The notes below the pieces were generated by a model, which ran no database searches, was not told the origin of the DNA, and saw nothing but the letters and a program-made list of their open reading frames with translations. DNA of 54,987 nt, taken from an uncultured Clostridia bacterium (GTDB lineage Bacteria > Bacillota > Clostridia > UBA1212 > UBA1255). Each line of letters begins with the position of its first letter. Positions within the stretch are counted from its first letter, which is position 1. The position numbers were made by a program, and so were the translations under genes. Below are positions 35,898 to 44,202 of the stretch, piece by piece. Where the stretch lies: contig CANQOI010000007.1 in the NCBI GenBank assembly GCA_947625435.1, positions 1-54,987 of the forward strand. The letters run 5' to 3'.

Positions 35898-37360
35898 TCT
35901 TCCACTTTGATCTCCTCTTTAACGCTGTGCCAGCTTGCATGACGCTTTGTATTGCCGTCGGGTTTTATACGAAAGCCGCTGCCGTGTATGTAATCCCTTG
36001 CAAGATCGATCATTCCGGCTTCCGTATCATCGGAGGCGTATAAATCGATATACGAAAGCGACGACGCCATTGAGGGCACGATTATGCGGGAATCCGATGA
36101 AATGCTTATTACCTTTCTCAGCGACGGCAGGCATCTCGCAACGGCTTCCGTAAAATATTTATCTTCAAAGAAAGAATATATGCCCTCATCTTTGCGCAGA
36201 GCATCTATTATGCGTGAAAGGAGCCTTGAACGTATGAACGAGCCTCCCTGGAATGTGATGGCTGCGTCAAGCAGATCGGTTCCCCAAATGTAAACATCGG
36301 CCGCACGTCTCAGAAGAGAAAACGCCTGTACATAAACACATATAGATGAGATATAAAGTGAATTCCTGATATCCTCTACAAAACTTTTCTTTGCATCATT
36401 CACGATATGCGCTTCTTCCGCCGTCATGGCGACTGTTTTGCTTAATGATGTATATTCTGTTTTTGAATGAAGCATAACGGCGGTCTCAAAAGCCGCGCGT
36501 ATCGTGGGAACCGGAACCGACAGCTGCGCGGCCCCCGCACAGAACCATGAAAGAGATTTGTCGAAGCTTATACGGTCCGATACATTATCGAAAATATATT
36601 CTCCCGTTTCTGAATCCTTTTTGTTAAGTATATCGTGTATCACCTGTATAAGGTAGCTTTCATTGTCGCCGTTACCCCACTCGCTTATTATCTCACTGAT
36701 CTCTATCCTGTCACATCCCGCGGCGCGGCTCAGGAGCGATATGGCTTCAGAGTAAAGCCTGAGCATACCGTATTCTATACCGTCGTGTATCATCTTGACG
36801 TATTGTCCCGCCCCTTCGGGTCCCATATATGCACAGCAGGGATAACCGTCGTATTTGTACGATATTTTTGAAAGCATTTCGTATGCGGTATTATATGCCC
36901 CCGCCGATCCGCCTATCATAAGGGATATGCCTGAGAATGCGCTGCTGTTATTTTCATATCCGGACGATCCGGCGCTTACATATCCTATGCCCTTGTCCGC
37001 AAATTTACGGCACCTTGAGGCGGCCGTCTTATAATTTATGTCGCAGATGTCGATCACCGCATCTGCGCTCTGCAATATGTCATACAGCTCATTCAGTATC
37101 TCTTCCGTGAACACGCCGTTTTTACCGACTGTAAATATGATCCTGGGCGAGCCGAGCAGATTGACAGTCATATCGACCGAAGTGGCTGCAAGTATCCCCT
37201 TCTCCTGTATTTCACATATGTATGCATTTATGTCGCTTCTCTGCATATTTTCAAGATATGTGTTATACAAAACTACATTATATCCTTCATATGAAAGGGC
37301 AAACGCTATACTGCTGCCCTGCACACTGTCGGTGATTATGCCTACATCATACGTATTCAC
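35879..37360 (-). CDS. Diverged 6-phosphogluconate dehydrogenase homologue, possibly inactive
   Basis: The 493-aa sequence follows the whole decarboxylating 6PGDH fold: YMGPEGAGQYVKMIHDGIEYG about 178-198, the SYLI...DIL helix, and QGGSFIRSRLL near 380. Key sites are changed. The NADP loop (canonical GLAxMGxN) reads GIITDSVQGSS. The DGGNS substrate loop is DICDI (104-108). The SGG loop is SAGSSG. The proton-relay Asn after the catalytic Lys (K189) is Asp (D193), and the GTGKWT segment is lost. E196 is kept. The start is a GTG at 37360 with AGGAGG 7 nt upstream, overlapping the aminotransferase stop by 4 nt (GTGA). Its role is unknown; ordinary oxidative pentose phosphate activity is unlikely. 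Confidence 0.8.
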   Translation of the reverse strand: MNTYDVGIITDSVQGSSIAFALSYEGYNVVLYNTYLENMQRSDINAYICEIQEKGILAATSVDMTVNLLGSPRIIFTVGKNGVFTEEILNELYDILQSADAVIDICDINYKTAASRCRKFADKGIGYVSAGSSGYENNSSAFSGISLMIGGSAGAYNTAYEMLSKISYKYDGYPCCAYMGPEGAGQYVKMIHDGIEYGMLRLYSEAISLLSRAAGCDRIEISEIISEWGNGDNESYLIQVIHDILNKKDSETGEYIFDNVSDRISFDKSLSWFCAGAAQLSVPVPTIRAAFETAVMLHSKTEYTSLSKTVAMTAEEAHIVNDAKKSFVEDIRNSLYISSICVYVQAFSLLRRAADVYIWGTDLLDAAITFQGGSFIRSRLLSRIIDALRKDEGIYSFFEDKYFTEAVARCLPSLRKVISISSDSRIIVPSMASSLSYIDLYASDDTEAGMIDLARDYIHGSGFRIKPDGNTKRHASWHSVKEEIKVEDHEPKV

Positions 37361-38193
37361 GTCCGGGCCTCCTTTATGTGATCATTGAACGCATTCATTA
37401 TTTTTCTTACGGTAATATTCTCACTTGAACCATACTTCATATCATCAAGCACGGCGATAGGAAGTACATTTATAGATGTTCCGGTCAGGAACAAAGCTTC
37501 CGCATTTGCGAGCTCCGAGTATTTAAGCGGTTCGAAGCTGATATTTATACCCGCTGCCGGGCATATGTCGATCACATATTTTCTCATAACACCTTCAAGC
37601 ACCATATCGGACGGCGCGGTACGCACGGTGTCCTTCCGATCCTTCATAACGGCAAAGAAATTCGATCTGCTGCCTTCGGTAATGAAGCCGTCGCGGTTCA
37701 TCAATATCGCTTCAAATACACCGTTCGTTCTTTTAAATTCATCTATGCGTTCTATATATTCGGTGCGTCTTATCTTGGCATTGGGGCTCGGCCTCTCGAT
37801 CTGTATGCAGGCGGTGTCAACGCCGTTCTTGTAATACTCCTCACCCGGGTAAAATTTCTTGCTTAAATATATTACAAAATCAGAGCCCGTAGTCATTATC
37901 TTAAGGTTACAGTCGGTCTGCTCGTTCGCGCTCAGCAGCACCGAAGCATACTCGTTGAAATGATTTATATCTATGCCGCACTCAGTATCCTGCAATACAA
38001 AGCTCTTCTTTAATCTTTCAAAATGATCTTCAACGAAAAGACCTTTACCGCCCATGAAACGTATGACCTCATACACTACGCTGCCTTCAAACGGCAGCGT
38101 GACCGTGCCTCCGTCACTCTCGAGGGCGTCGCGGCTCTCAAGCTCACCGTTCACGATGATATACTGCGCATCATTGTCATTAAAGCTTAACAT
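37357..38193 (-). CDS. Class IV aminotransferase (BCAT/D-amino acid aminotransferase/PabC fold)
   Basis: This PLP fold-IV enzyme is 278 aa long. The Schiff-base Lys is probably K140 in NAKIRRTEYI, and the cofactor-binding segment FITEGSRSNFF has E173. The short N-terminus and VVYEVIRFMGGKG resemble small BCAT-like or aminodeoxychorismate lyase-like members; which reaction it does is not decidable here. GAGG lies 6 nt before the ATG. It overlaps the upstream amidohydrolase by 14 nt and the downstream 6PGDH-like gene by 4 nt, a tightly coupled trio. Confidence 0.85.
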   Translation of the reverse strand: MLSFNDNDAQYIIVNGELESRDALESDGGTVTLPFEGSVVYEVIRFMGGKGLFVEDHFERLKKSFVLQDTECGIDINHFNEYASVLLSANEQTDCNLKIMTTGSDFVIYLSKKFYPGEEYYKNGVDTACIQIERPSPNAKIRRTEYIERIDEFKRTNGVFEAILMNRDGFITEGSRSNFFAVMKDRKDTVRTAPSDMVLEGVMRKYVIDICPAAGINISFEPLKYSELANAEALFLTGTSINVLPIAVLDDMKYGSSENITVRKIMNAFNDHIKEART

Positions 38194-39457
38194 TGTTTAC
38201 CTCATAAATTATTCTTTCTTCATCAAGTGTCTTTAGTTCGCGCTTTTCCATGAGCACTTTGCCGTTTACGATCACAGTGTCAATGTCCGAGCCCTGCATT
38301 GAGTATACTATGTCGCTTTCGATATCGTGCACCGGATTGAGATGAGGCGCTCTCATATCTGCGATCACTATATCGGCGAAGGCGCCTTCCTTTATTTCAT
38401 TCCCGAAGAAAGCGGCGTTCAGCACACGGCGCGGCTTTACAAGCTCGGGATCCTTCATAAGTCCTTTATACAATAAAGAAGCGATGTGGATCTCTTCGAA
38501 CATATTCAGATTATTGTTGCTCGCGCAGCCGTCCGTGCCGAATCCGAAATTTATGCCTTCATCAATAAAACGCGGGAGCGGCGGTATGCCGCTTGCAAGC
38601 TTCAGATTGCTCGTCATATTTACGGCGGGAAATATACTGCGGCGCTTTATTATTTCTATATCTTCATCATTCATCACCGTACAGTGAGCGGCCACGACCG
38701 GTACATCGAAAGCGCCGACAGATTCCAGGAATACGGCGGGTCTCATTCCGGTCTCACTGATACAGTCAATAATTTCCGTTTCGGTTTCGTTAAGGTGCAT
38801 ATTTATGGCAAGTCCGTTCTCCGCTGCAAATGCAGCTACATCTTTAAGGAGGCTTTTATCGTAAAGATATACGGAGTGCATCTCGCACATTGCATTGAGT
38901 CTTCCCGACGCCGCTTTATTCCACCGACGGAGAGATTCGGCGGCTTTTTCAAATCTTTTTTCGGTAACCCTGCTTCCCGAGCTGAAATCATTGTGGAGCA
39001 TTGGTATACTTACGGCAGCTCTGAGTCCCGATGCGCTCACGGCAGCGGCCAGTGAATCGAAGGGCTCATACATATCAACGAATGAAGTTGTTCCGGAGCG
39101 TATCATTTCAATCTGCCCGAGCAATGAACCGTAATATACGTCTTCCGGCTTAAGACGCGCTTCTCTCGGCAGTATCTCATTGAAGAGCCATTTTCGGAGC
39201 GGCAGATCGCTCCCTATATTTCTGAGCACTGTCATAGGGCTGTGTGTGTGCAGGTTCACAAATCCGGGCATTACGAGCATACCCGATGCGTCCACAGTAT
39301 ATATATCATCCGCATTTCTGCGCATGAACATGTCCTCTGACGATATGTCGTTTGTAAGTGATTCTATCTTACCGTCGTCGTTGATACATACCGCTTTATA
39401 ACCTCTGACGCCGGATACGGCATCGTACACATCTGCATTTTTTATAATGAGCGCCAT
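38180..39457 (-). CDS. Amidohydrolase, MTA/SAH deaminase-like
   Basis: The 425-aa metal-dependent deaminase belongs to the MtaD/TrzN subgroup. The first metal motif NLHTHSPM is at about 69-76, with MHLNETE about 219, HCTVMND about 250 and FGTDGCASNNNLNMFEEI about 303-320. Relatives deaminate 5'-methylthioadenosine or S-adenosylhomocysteine, or other purines. GGAAGG lies about 12 nt before the ATG, somewhat far. It lies 33 nt behind the TadE-like gene 39491-40468, so it may share that transcript, though the functions seem unrelated. Confidence 0.88.
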   Translation of the reverse strand: MALIIKNADVYDAVSGVRGYKAVCINDDGKIESLTNDISSEDMFMRRNADDIYTVDASGMLVMPGFVNLHTHSPMTVLRNIGSDLPLRKWLFNEILPREARLKPEDVYYGSLLGQIEMIRSGTTSFVDMYEPFDSLAAAVSASGLRAAVSIPMLHNDFSSGSRVTEKRFEKAAESLRRWNKAASGRLNAMCEMHSVYLYDKSLLKDVAAFAAENGLAINMHLNETETEIIDCISETGMRPAVFLESVGAFDVPVVAAHCTVMNDEDIEIIKRRSIFPAVNMTSNLKLASGIPPLPRFIDEGINFGFGTDGCASNNNLNMFEEIHIASLLYKGLMKDPELVKPRRVLNAAFFGNEIKEGAFADIVIADMRAPHLNPVHDIESDIVYSMQGSDIDTVIVNGKVLMEKRELKTLDEERIIYEVNNVKL

Positions 39458-39490
39458 AAATAATGCACCTTCCTTCTTCGGCTCATAATA

Positions 39491-40468
39491 TCACACAGTC
39501 TGGTATCTCTGCAAGTCAATGAATACAGATTGGCGCGCGGCATACACCATTATAAGGTTGATCGCCGTTTTCTGATACTGTGTAAATTCATTTTCCGGCA
39601 TTACGAGTATGAGCTTTCTTCCCCTTATGTCGCCTGCGTTTATGACCGTGTCTCCGTATTTTGCACCTTTGAAAGCCGCAAGCGAATCTATCATCTGTTT
39701 TACGGTATTTTCAAGCACACGCGTATCCTTATAGCTTTCCGCTCTGTGATTGAGGCTTTTGATCATAACCGCCATACCGTCATTGAAGGCTGCTATGACA
39801 GGAAATGATTCCGGCAGATTTGCTCCGTACAGCTGCCTTATTATCTTACCTCTCGTAAAATTATCCAGGTCCCATATCGTCGACGCGCTGCTTTCATCAC
39901 CGCTCCCCGTATTTATCAAAGGCACATTGCCCGTTCCCCACGCGGCGCATTTTATACGGTACGTGATAACCGTATCAAGGGGAAAATATGTATCTGTCCC
40001 GCATTGACCGGCCAATATGATATCATTTGAGCCTCCGTGAAAGAATGCGCTTTTGTCAAGATCAATATCCTTTATACTGACTATCCCGGATCTGACGAGC
40101 ACATCATCGTTTATATGATCTCTGCACACGGCTTCCGCGGCTTTCGTATAAATACCGTCCGTAACGTATTCCGACATGTTCCTGAGATTTATAATATCTC
40201 CCGTAAACGGTATTTTCGATATGATACCGGCGGCACTTCCTCCTATTTCCGTAAGGATGTCGTCGGATATATCCGTTATGCACCCGTTTCTGTACACCGG
40301 CGCCCACCTTGCAAATTCGCCCGCGGTATATGCAACGGATGTTTTAAATACGGTTTCGGCGGCGGCTATCTGAAATAATGACAGAAAGAACATCATAAGT
40401 GCCGTAAGTCCCGCCATTACGCCGGCACATTCAAGTGAAACGCTCCCGCTGTCAGTACGACATCTCAC
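39491..40468 (-). CDS. TadE-like pseudopilin-family protein
   Basis: The 325-aa protein has a short basic N-terminus and SGSVSLECAGVMAGLTALMMF, the TadE pattern with Glu at position 5 of the hydrophobic helix. A long extracytoplasmic domain follows. The GTG at 40468 has AAGGA 5 nt upstream; a GTG at 40492 lies too close to its own purine run. It overlaps the DUF5702 gene by 17 nt. The large C-terminal domain is of unknown function. It is the third of three co-oriented Tad-related genes; the pilus ATPase and platform genes are not here. Confidence 0.75.
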   Translation of the reverse strand: MRCRTDSGSVSLECAGVMAGLTALMMFFLSLFQIAAAETVFKTSVAYTAGEFARWAPVYRNGCITDISDDILTEIGGSAAGIISKIPFTGDIINLRNMSEYVTDGIYTKAAEAVCRDHINDDVLVRSGIVSIKDIDLDKSAFFHGGSNDIILAGQCGTDTYFPLDTVITYRIKCAAWGTGNVPLINTGSGDESSASTIWDLDNFTRGKIIRQLYGANLPESFPVIAAFNDGMAVMIKSLNHRAESYKDTRVLENTVKQMIDSLAAFKGAKYGDTVINAGDIRGRKLILVMPENEFTQYQKTAINLIMVYAARQSVFIDLQRYQTV

Positions 40469-42308
40469 AGCTTTCCTTCGTATACAGATCACTTCCGTTT
40501 GCGCCCCCTATAAAAACAAAATCCAGCTTGTTCACGGCAGATGCCCTGACCGTTCCGTATACTCCGGACATTCTGTATCTCTGCCCTGTAATATCACTCA
40601 TGTTCATTTCTATTATGTCACATATGCGGAGAAGCTTCGTTTTCTCGGGAGTGACTGTAAGGAGTATCCTGAGATAAAAAGAATAGTCCTGCATACGATC
40701 GATACTGCCTCCCGCAGTGTCTTCCAATGATATCAGGGGCACGCTTCCCCCGGAAAGAAGTTTGTCAAGGTCGTTGTAAGCGTCTATCATAGCCCATCCT
40801 GCTATTATGATATATTTAAAAAGCGTCGTGCCGGAGCCCATACTGACAAGAGCCGCTATAGCGGCCGCCATAGCCTCCGCAAGAGCGCATTTTTCTGCGT
40901 CCGTCATTATGTCCGCGAAATCGACGGCGAAACGTATCGCAAGGATGCGCATATTGACTGCCGTATTGTTGTCTGACGCCGACGGCAGCCCCGAGATTAT
41001 ATATTCGATCTCATTATTAAGCCTTTCGTTGGATACTCCCGACAGCCTGTCGGTCATATAAGTCATTATGTAGTCGTCTACAAGTATCCTTTCCCCTATA
41101 TCCTTTAAGACGGATCTGAAAGACATGTTCTGCACATATGTTAAAATATCAGAGAATCCGTCAAAGGAATCCAGCGACAGACTGATACCGCCCAATACCG
41201 TATCACGTGCCGGTCCATACGATGCGGAAGGCAGTGTGCGGTATATATCATCAGGTATCACATAGCTGTCAGAGGCGGTCTGAGAAGATGAAAGCCTGTC
41301 CAGCTCTTCCTTTATGGCTTTTCTCCCGTCGCTCCCGTTTCCCGTGCCGCCGGCATACGATGTATTTATATGTATGTCCGTATGTATACTCTCGTTTATA
41401 AAAGCATCGTAGATTTCATTTATATCGGCAGTTCCGGATCTGACGTCATTCAGTATCCCGATCCTTCGGGAGTAAGTGTCTATATTTTCTTCGAGATATC
41501 CCATAAAGGACGTGTTGCCTGCCTGCACAGCTCTGCTCCGTATGTTTTTAGCCTCATAGTAAACGGAGCTGTCCCTGCTCACACGGTCCGTGACAGAAGT
41601 TATGTCGCTCTTAAGTATGTTCATTTCATTACACAGCGCAGCGGCTTCGCTGTTGTACCTTATGTATTGTTCCGTTAAAACGATCACATTGTCTATAAGC
41701 CCCTCCGGATCGGGCTTTCCGTGAACTATATCGGCTATCAGTGCGGCTATATTCGGATAAATGAGTGAATAGCCGTTCACACACGCCGTATCTCCGCCGA
41801 AAAGTCCCTCTACCTTATCCTTAAGTTTTTTCTGCTTTTTCTCAAGCTCCGCAAGACCGGCAGAGGCTTCCGCGCAGAGCGAAAGGTCGCCCGATCTGTC
41901 CGTATCGTCCGAAAGCACGCCTATTACCCTGAGCAGCTTCTCCGTTATATTAAGGGGTGTCCTGATCTTCATGATACCCGTTATCTGATCTTTGAGAACC
42001 TGCGGCGCCGTATACGGGTCGCTGAACGAAATACTGTATGACTCGGCAGTGCAATACTCTCCGAATCTTTCATCGGGAGGGACAGCCGATACCGTATTGA
42101 TGCCGTACAGACCGTAATGCTCCGCAAGGAGAGAATCGTATGAAGCGAGCACCGAGCCGCACGCCAGCCTGAGCTCATCCCTGCAGAGCGCTTTCTGACC
42201 CTTAAATGATATGTAGTCATATAATACAGAATCAAGTATCACTATGGCACTGAGTATAAGAGCCGTAAATACCGTTACGGCTCCTCTGTCATCTCTTAAA
42301 AATCTCAT
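40452..42308 (-). CDS. DUF5702 domain protein (TadG-like surface protein)
   Basis: The 618-aa protein begins MRFLRDDRGAVTVFTALILSAIVIL, the TadG/TadE-like N-terminal anchor with the basic-polar-helix pattern. LASYDSLLAEHYGLYGIN follows (about 61-78), a conserved segment of DUF5702 proteins found beside clostridial Tad loci. The rest is a long extracytoplasmic domain with two hydrophobic stretches (about 480-510). The ATG at 42308 (GGTGA 8 nt upstream) is preferred over a GTG at 42320. It overlaps the small TadE gene by 20 nt. Confidence 0.78.
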   Translation of the reverse strand: MRFLRDDRGAVTVFTALILSAIVILDSVLYDYISFKGQKALCRDELRLACGSVLASYDSLLAEHYGLYGINTVSAVPPDERFGEYCTAESYSISFSDPYTAPQVLKDQITGIMKIRTPLNITEKLLRVIGVLSDDTDRSGDLSLCAEASAGLAELEKKQKKLKDKVEGLFGGDTACVNGYSLIYPNIAALIADIVHGKPDPEGLIDNVIVLTEQYIRYNSEAAALCNEMNILKSDITSVTDRVSRDSSVYYEAKNIRSRAVQAGNTSFMGYLEENIDTYSRRIGILNDVRSGTADINEIYDAFINESIHTDIHINTSYAGGTGNGSDGRKAIKEELDRLSSSQTASDSYVIPDDIYRTLPSASYGPARDTVLGGISLSLDSFDGFSDILTYVQNMSFRSVLKDIGERILVDDYIMTYMTDRLSGVSNERLNNEIEYIISGLPSASDNNTAVNMRILAIRFAVDFADIMTDAEKCALAEAMAAAIAALVSMGSGTTLFKYIIIAGWAMIDAYNDLDKLLSGGSVPLISLEDTAGGSIDRMQDYSFYLRILLTVTPEKTKLLRICDIIEMNMSDITGQRYRMSGVYGTVRASAVNKLDFVFIGGANGSDLYTKESCEMSY

Positions 42309-42489
42309 AAATAATGTCACCGCACCTGGCTATGTCGGTATTGCTCACAGAGCGGTCCTCAGCAGCATCATATAACCTTTCCGCATGTACGGACATCAAT
42401 CTCGCATATTCAAATGCGGAAAACAATGTCATAAAAACGAATAATATGAGCACCGGTAAAATGATCGCAGTTTCCAGCGTGTGCACCAT
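42289..42489 (-). CDS. Small TadE-like pseudopilin
   Basis: The 66-aa protein is MVHTLETAIILPVLILFVFMTLF followed by a short tail; described by parts, the N-terminus is followed by LETAIILP with the Glu typical of TadE prepilins. GGAGG lies 4 nt before the ATG at 42489. It is the first gene of the Tad-related operon, with a promoter at 42517-42545. Confidence 0.78.
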   Translation of the reverse strand: MVHTLETAIILPVLILFVFMTLFSAFEYARLMSVHAERLYDAAEDRSVSNTDIARCGDIIYEIFKR

Positions 42490-42516
42490 ACCACCTCCGA
42501 AAAAATTTACAGTACA

Positions 42517-42545
42517 GTTATACATGTGGGATCACGTTTTGTAAA
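42517..42545 (-). promoter_or_regulatory. Promoter of the TadE/DUF5702 operon
   Basis: -35 TTTACA (42545-42540), 17 nt, -10 TATAAC (42522-42517). The start would be near 42510, 21 nt before the TadE ATG. Confidence 0.6.
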
Positions 42546-42593
42546 GAACAATCGTTCGTCAATATTCGTCATATTTCGACATATATAATACAT

Positions 42594-42989
42594 TCATAGA
42601 ATATTCATGAGAGTCAGGGTATTTTGTTCACCGGCAGCATCGAAGATCCGCATTATTTTACAGGCCTGTCCGTTCAGGTTGCCGTCACCGGACATCGCCA
42701 TAGACTCAAATGTGCATATCTCAATGTCGATCTTTTCTATGACGGAATGATTCATATAAAATCCCCATTTCACCTTGCGGTTCTTCCAATAAAGATCGAG
42801 CGAAGCGCATTTTTCCGCGATGTCGGTATTTTTACCGTTCCTTGACGAAATATCGCATATATCATTGATCTTACCGGTCAATACGCCAGTGTCCCTCATT
42901 ATCACTCTGTCAAAGCAGCGCGCGGGCACTATTACGGCAGACAATATCACGGCTGTGAGAAGTATGAATATCTTAGTGCTCTTATTCAT
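42594..42989 (-). CDS. DUF4363 family protein
   Basis: The 131-aa protein has an N-terminal membrane anchor or signal (about 5-24) and a helical extracytoplasmic domain (WKNRKVKWGFYMNHSVIEKID, in parts). It matches DUF4363, a family found almost only beside DUF421 genes in spore-forming Clostridia and Bacilli. AGGAG lies 9 nt before the ATG, which overlaps the DUF421 stop by 4 nt (ATGA). Function unknown. Confidence 0.85.
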   Translation of the reverse strand: MNKSTKIFILLTAVILSAVIVPARCFDRVIMRDTGVLTGKINDICDISSRNGKNTDIAEKCASLDLYWKNRKVKWGFYMNHSVIEKIDIEICTFESMAMSGDGNLNGQACKIMRIFDAAGEQNTLTLMNIL

Positions 42990-43615
42990 AGACACGCACT
43001 CCTTTTCTGGGCTGTCATCTCGCCGCTGCCGTTTACGTAGCAGTAGAAAACGTCTTTGACGGATGATGCTCCGCACGATCTTACGGCTTCATCCAAAGCC
43101 TCACGCGTTATACCGGCCCGTTTCATGTTTTCACGGATAACGCATCCTCCTATCACGATGTCCGTAACACCGCCCTCCGGGAGCACGCTCAGCTCCCCGT
43201 TATTTTCAAGTACGGCAAGCTTTACGTTCCGCACATCGGGGCAGCCCTTCATCCTCAGAGCCTCGAGCAGGTCGTCGAGAGTGTACATCTGGTCCGAAAG
43301 ATTCTTCTCTATTATCACGCCGTCCCTTACCATAACGCAGGGCCTTCCGCACATAAAGCGCCTTATCCTGTTCGACTTCAGTACGCCGAATGATATCAAC
43401 AGCTGCATGAGCAGCAGTGACAGTATGGGAACGACGCCCGACCACAGAGGTATCGAGCTGTCCTGCATGGGAAGCGCCGCAAGATCCGATATCATGAGAG
43501 CTATCACAAATTCGTACGGTTGGAGCTGCCCTATCTGCCTCTTGCCCATGAGACGCATAACGAGCACCACGAGCAGATACATTATTATAGTTCTTATAAA
43601 ACTGACCAAATCCAT
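42986..43615 (-). CDS. DUF421 family membrane protein (YetF-like)
   Basis: The 209-aa protein starts MDLVSFIRTIIMYLLVVLVMR and has the DUF421 signature LMGKRQIGQLQPYEFVIALMISDLAALP (positions about 20-48). Three membrane helices and two small cytoplasmic alpha/beta domains follow (LFRMKGC-type segment: LRMKGCPDVRNVKLAVLENNG). YetF/YrbG relatives occur in spores. The GAGGGGG before the ATG at 43615 is unusually close, so the start is a little uncertain. Divergent from two spore-coat genes. Confidence 0.87.
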   Translation of the reverse strand: MDLVSFIRTIIMYLLVVLVMRLMGKRQIGQLQPYEFVIALMISDLAALPMQDSSIPLWSGVVPILSLLLMQLLISFGVLKSNRIRRFMCGRPCVMVRDGVIIEKNLSDQMYTLDDLLEALRMKGCPDVRNVKLAVLENNGELSVLPEGGVTDIVIGGCVIRENMKRAGITREALDEAVRSCGASSVKDVFYCYVNGSGEMTAQKRSACL

Positions 43616-43708
43616 CCCCCTCGATCCGAAATACCGACCGTGTATATTTTCTTCTTTTCTACGTAAAATATTCAATGCGATATCAATTTTGGGAAAGGAT
43701 GATTATTC

Positions 43709-43921
43709 ATGAGCGATACGCCTCTCCCGGCAAGATCTCTCGAAAGGCTTGACGCCATACTTTCCGGGAAATCAACAGCCGTTAAAAAGTACCGCTGCTA
43801 TGCGGCAAGCTGTACGGACCCTAAACTTAAAACTATCTATGAGAATGCCGAGCAGATGCACAGAAGGCATTTTGACTTGCTGCTCGGGCATTTGAATTTA
43901 TATACGGGAGCAAAACAGTAA
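43709..43921 (+). CDS. Small CotF-like spore coat protein
   Basis: This is a 70-aa helical protein with the ferritin-like coat pattern (LERLDAILSGKSTAVKKY, then AEQMHRRHFDLLLGHLN). Small proteins of this kind are paired with CotF-family genes in spore formers. AAAGGA lies 9 nt before the ATG. Its stop TAA shares its last base with the next start (TAATG). The match is by overall pattern, so the name is tentative. Confidence 0.65.
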   Translation: MSDTPLPARSLERLDAILSGKSTAVKKYRCYAASCTDPKLKTIYENAEQMHRRHFDLLLGHLNLYTGAKQ

Positions 43922-44190
43922 TGGAACATATACTCACAGAGCGCGATATGCTCGCGGATTCACTCATGACCGAAAAAGAGCTGGCCGGATCGTGCGCCGC
44001 ATTCGTGACGGAATCGACGTCACAGACACTCAGGAATGAAATGACAAAAATATTCGCGGAATCTCAACAGATCCAGTTTGAAATGCTGAATCATATGAGA
44101 GCCCGCGAATGGTACGATATACGGAGCGCCGATTCGGAATATATAAAAGATACAGTCAGAAAATACAGAGACGAAATGAGTACACTGTAA
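43921..44190 (+). CDS. Spore coat protein, CotF family
   Basis: The 89-aa protein (LTERDMLADSLMTEKELAGSC, in parts; later LRNEMTKIFAESQQIQFEMLNHM) matches the core of the CotF/DUF3231-like ferritin-like coat family: MLxDxLxxEK near the N-terminus, then a second helix with QxxxFxxM. GGGAG lies about 10 nt upstream. Translationally coupled to 43709-43921. It ends 12 bp from the convergent ABC transporter gene. Confidence 0.78.
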   Translation: MEHILTERDMLADSLMTEKELAGSCAAFVTESTSQTLRNEMTKIFAESQQIQFEMLNHMRAREWYDIRSADSEYIKDTVRKYRDEMSTL

Positions 44191-44202
44191 GATCTTCTGA
44201 TA

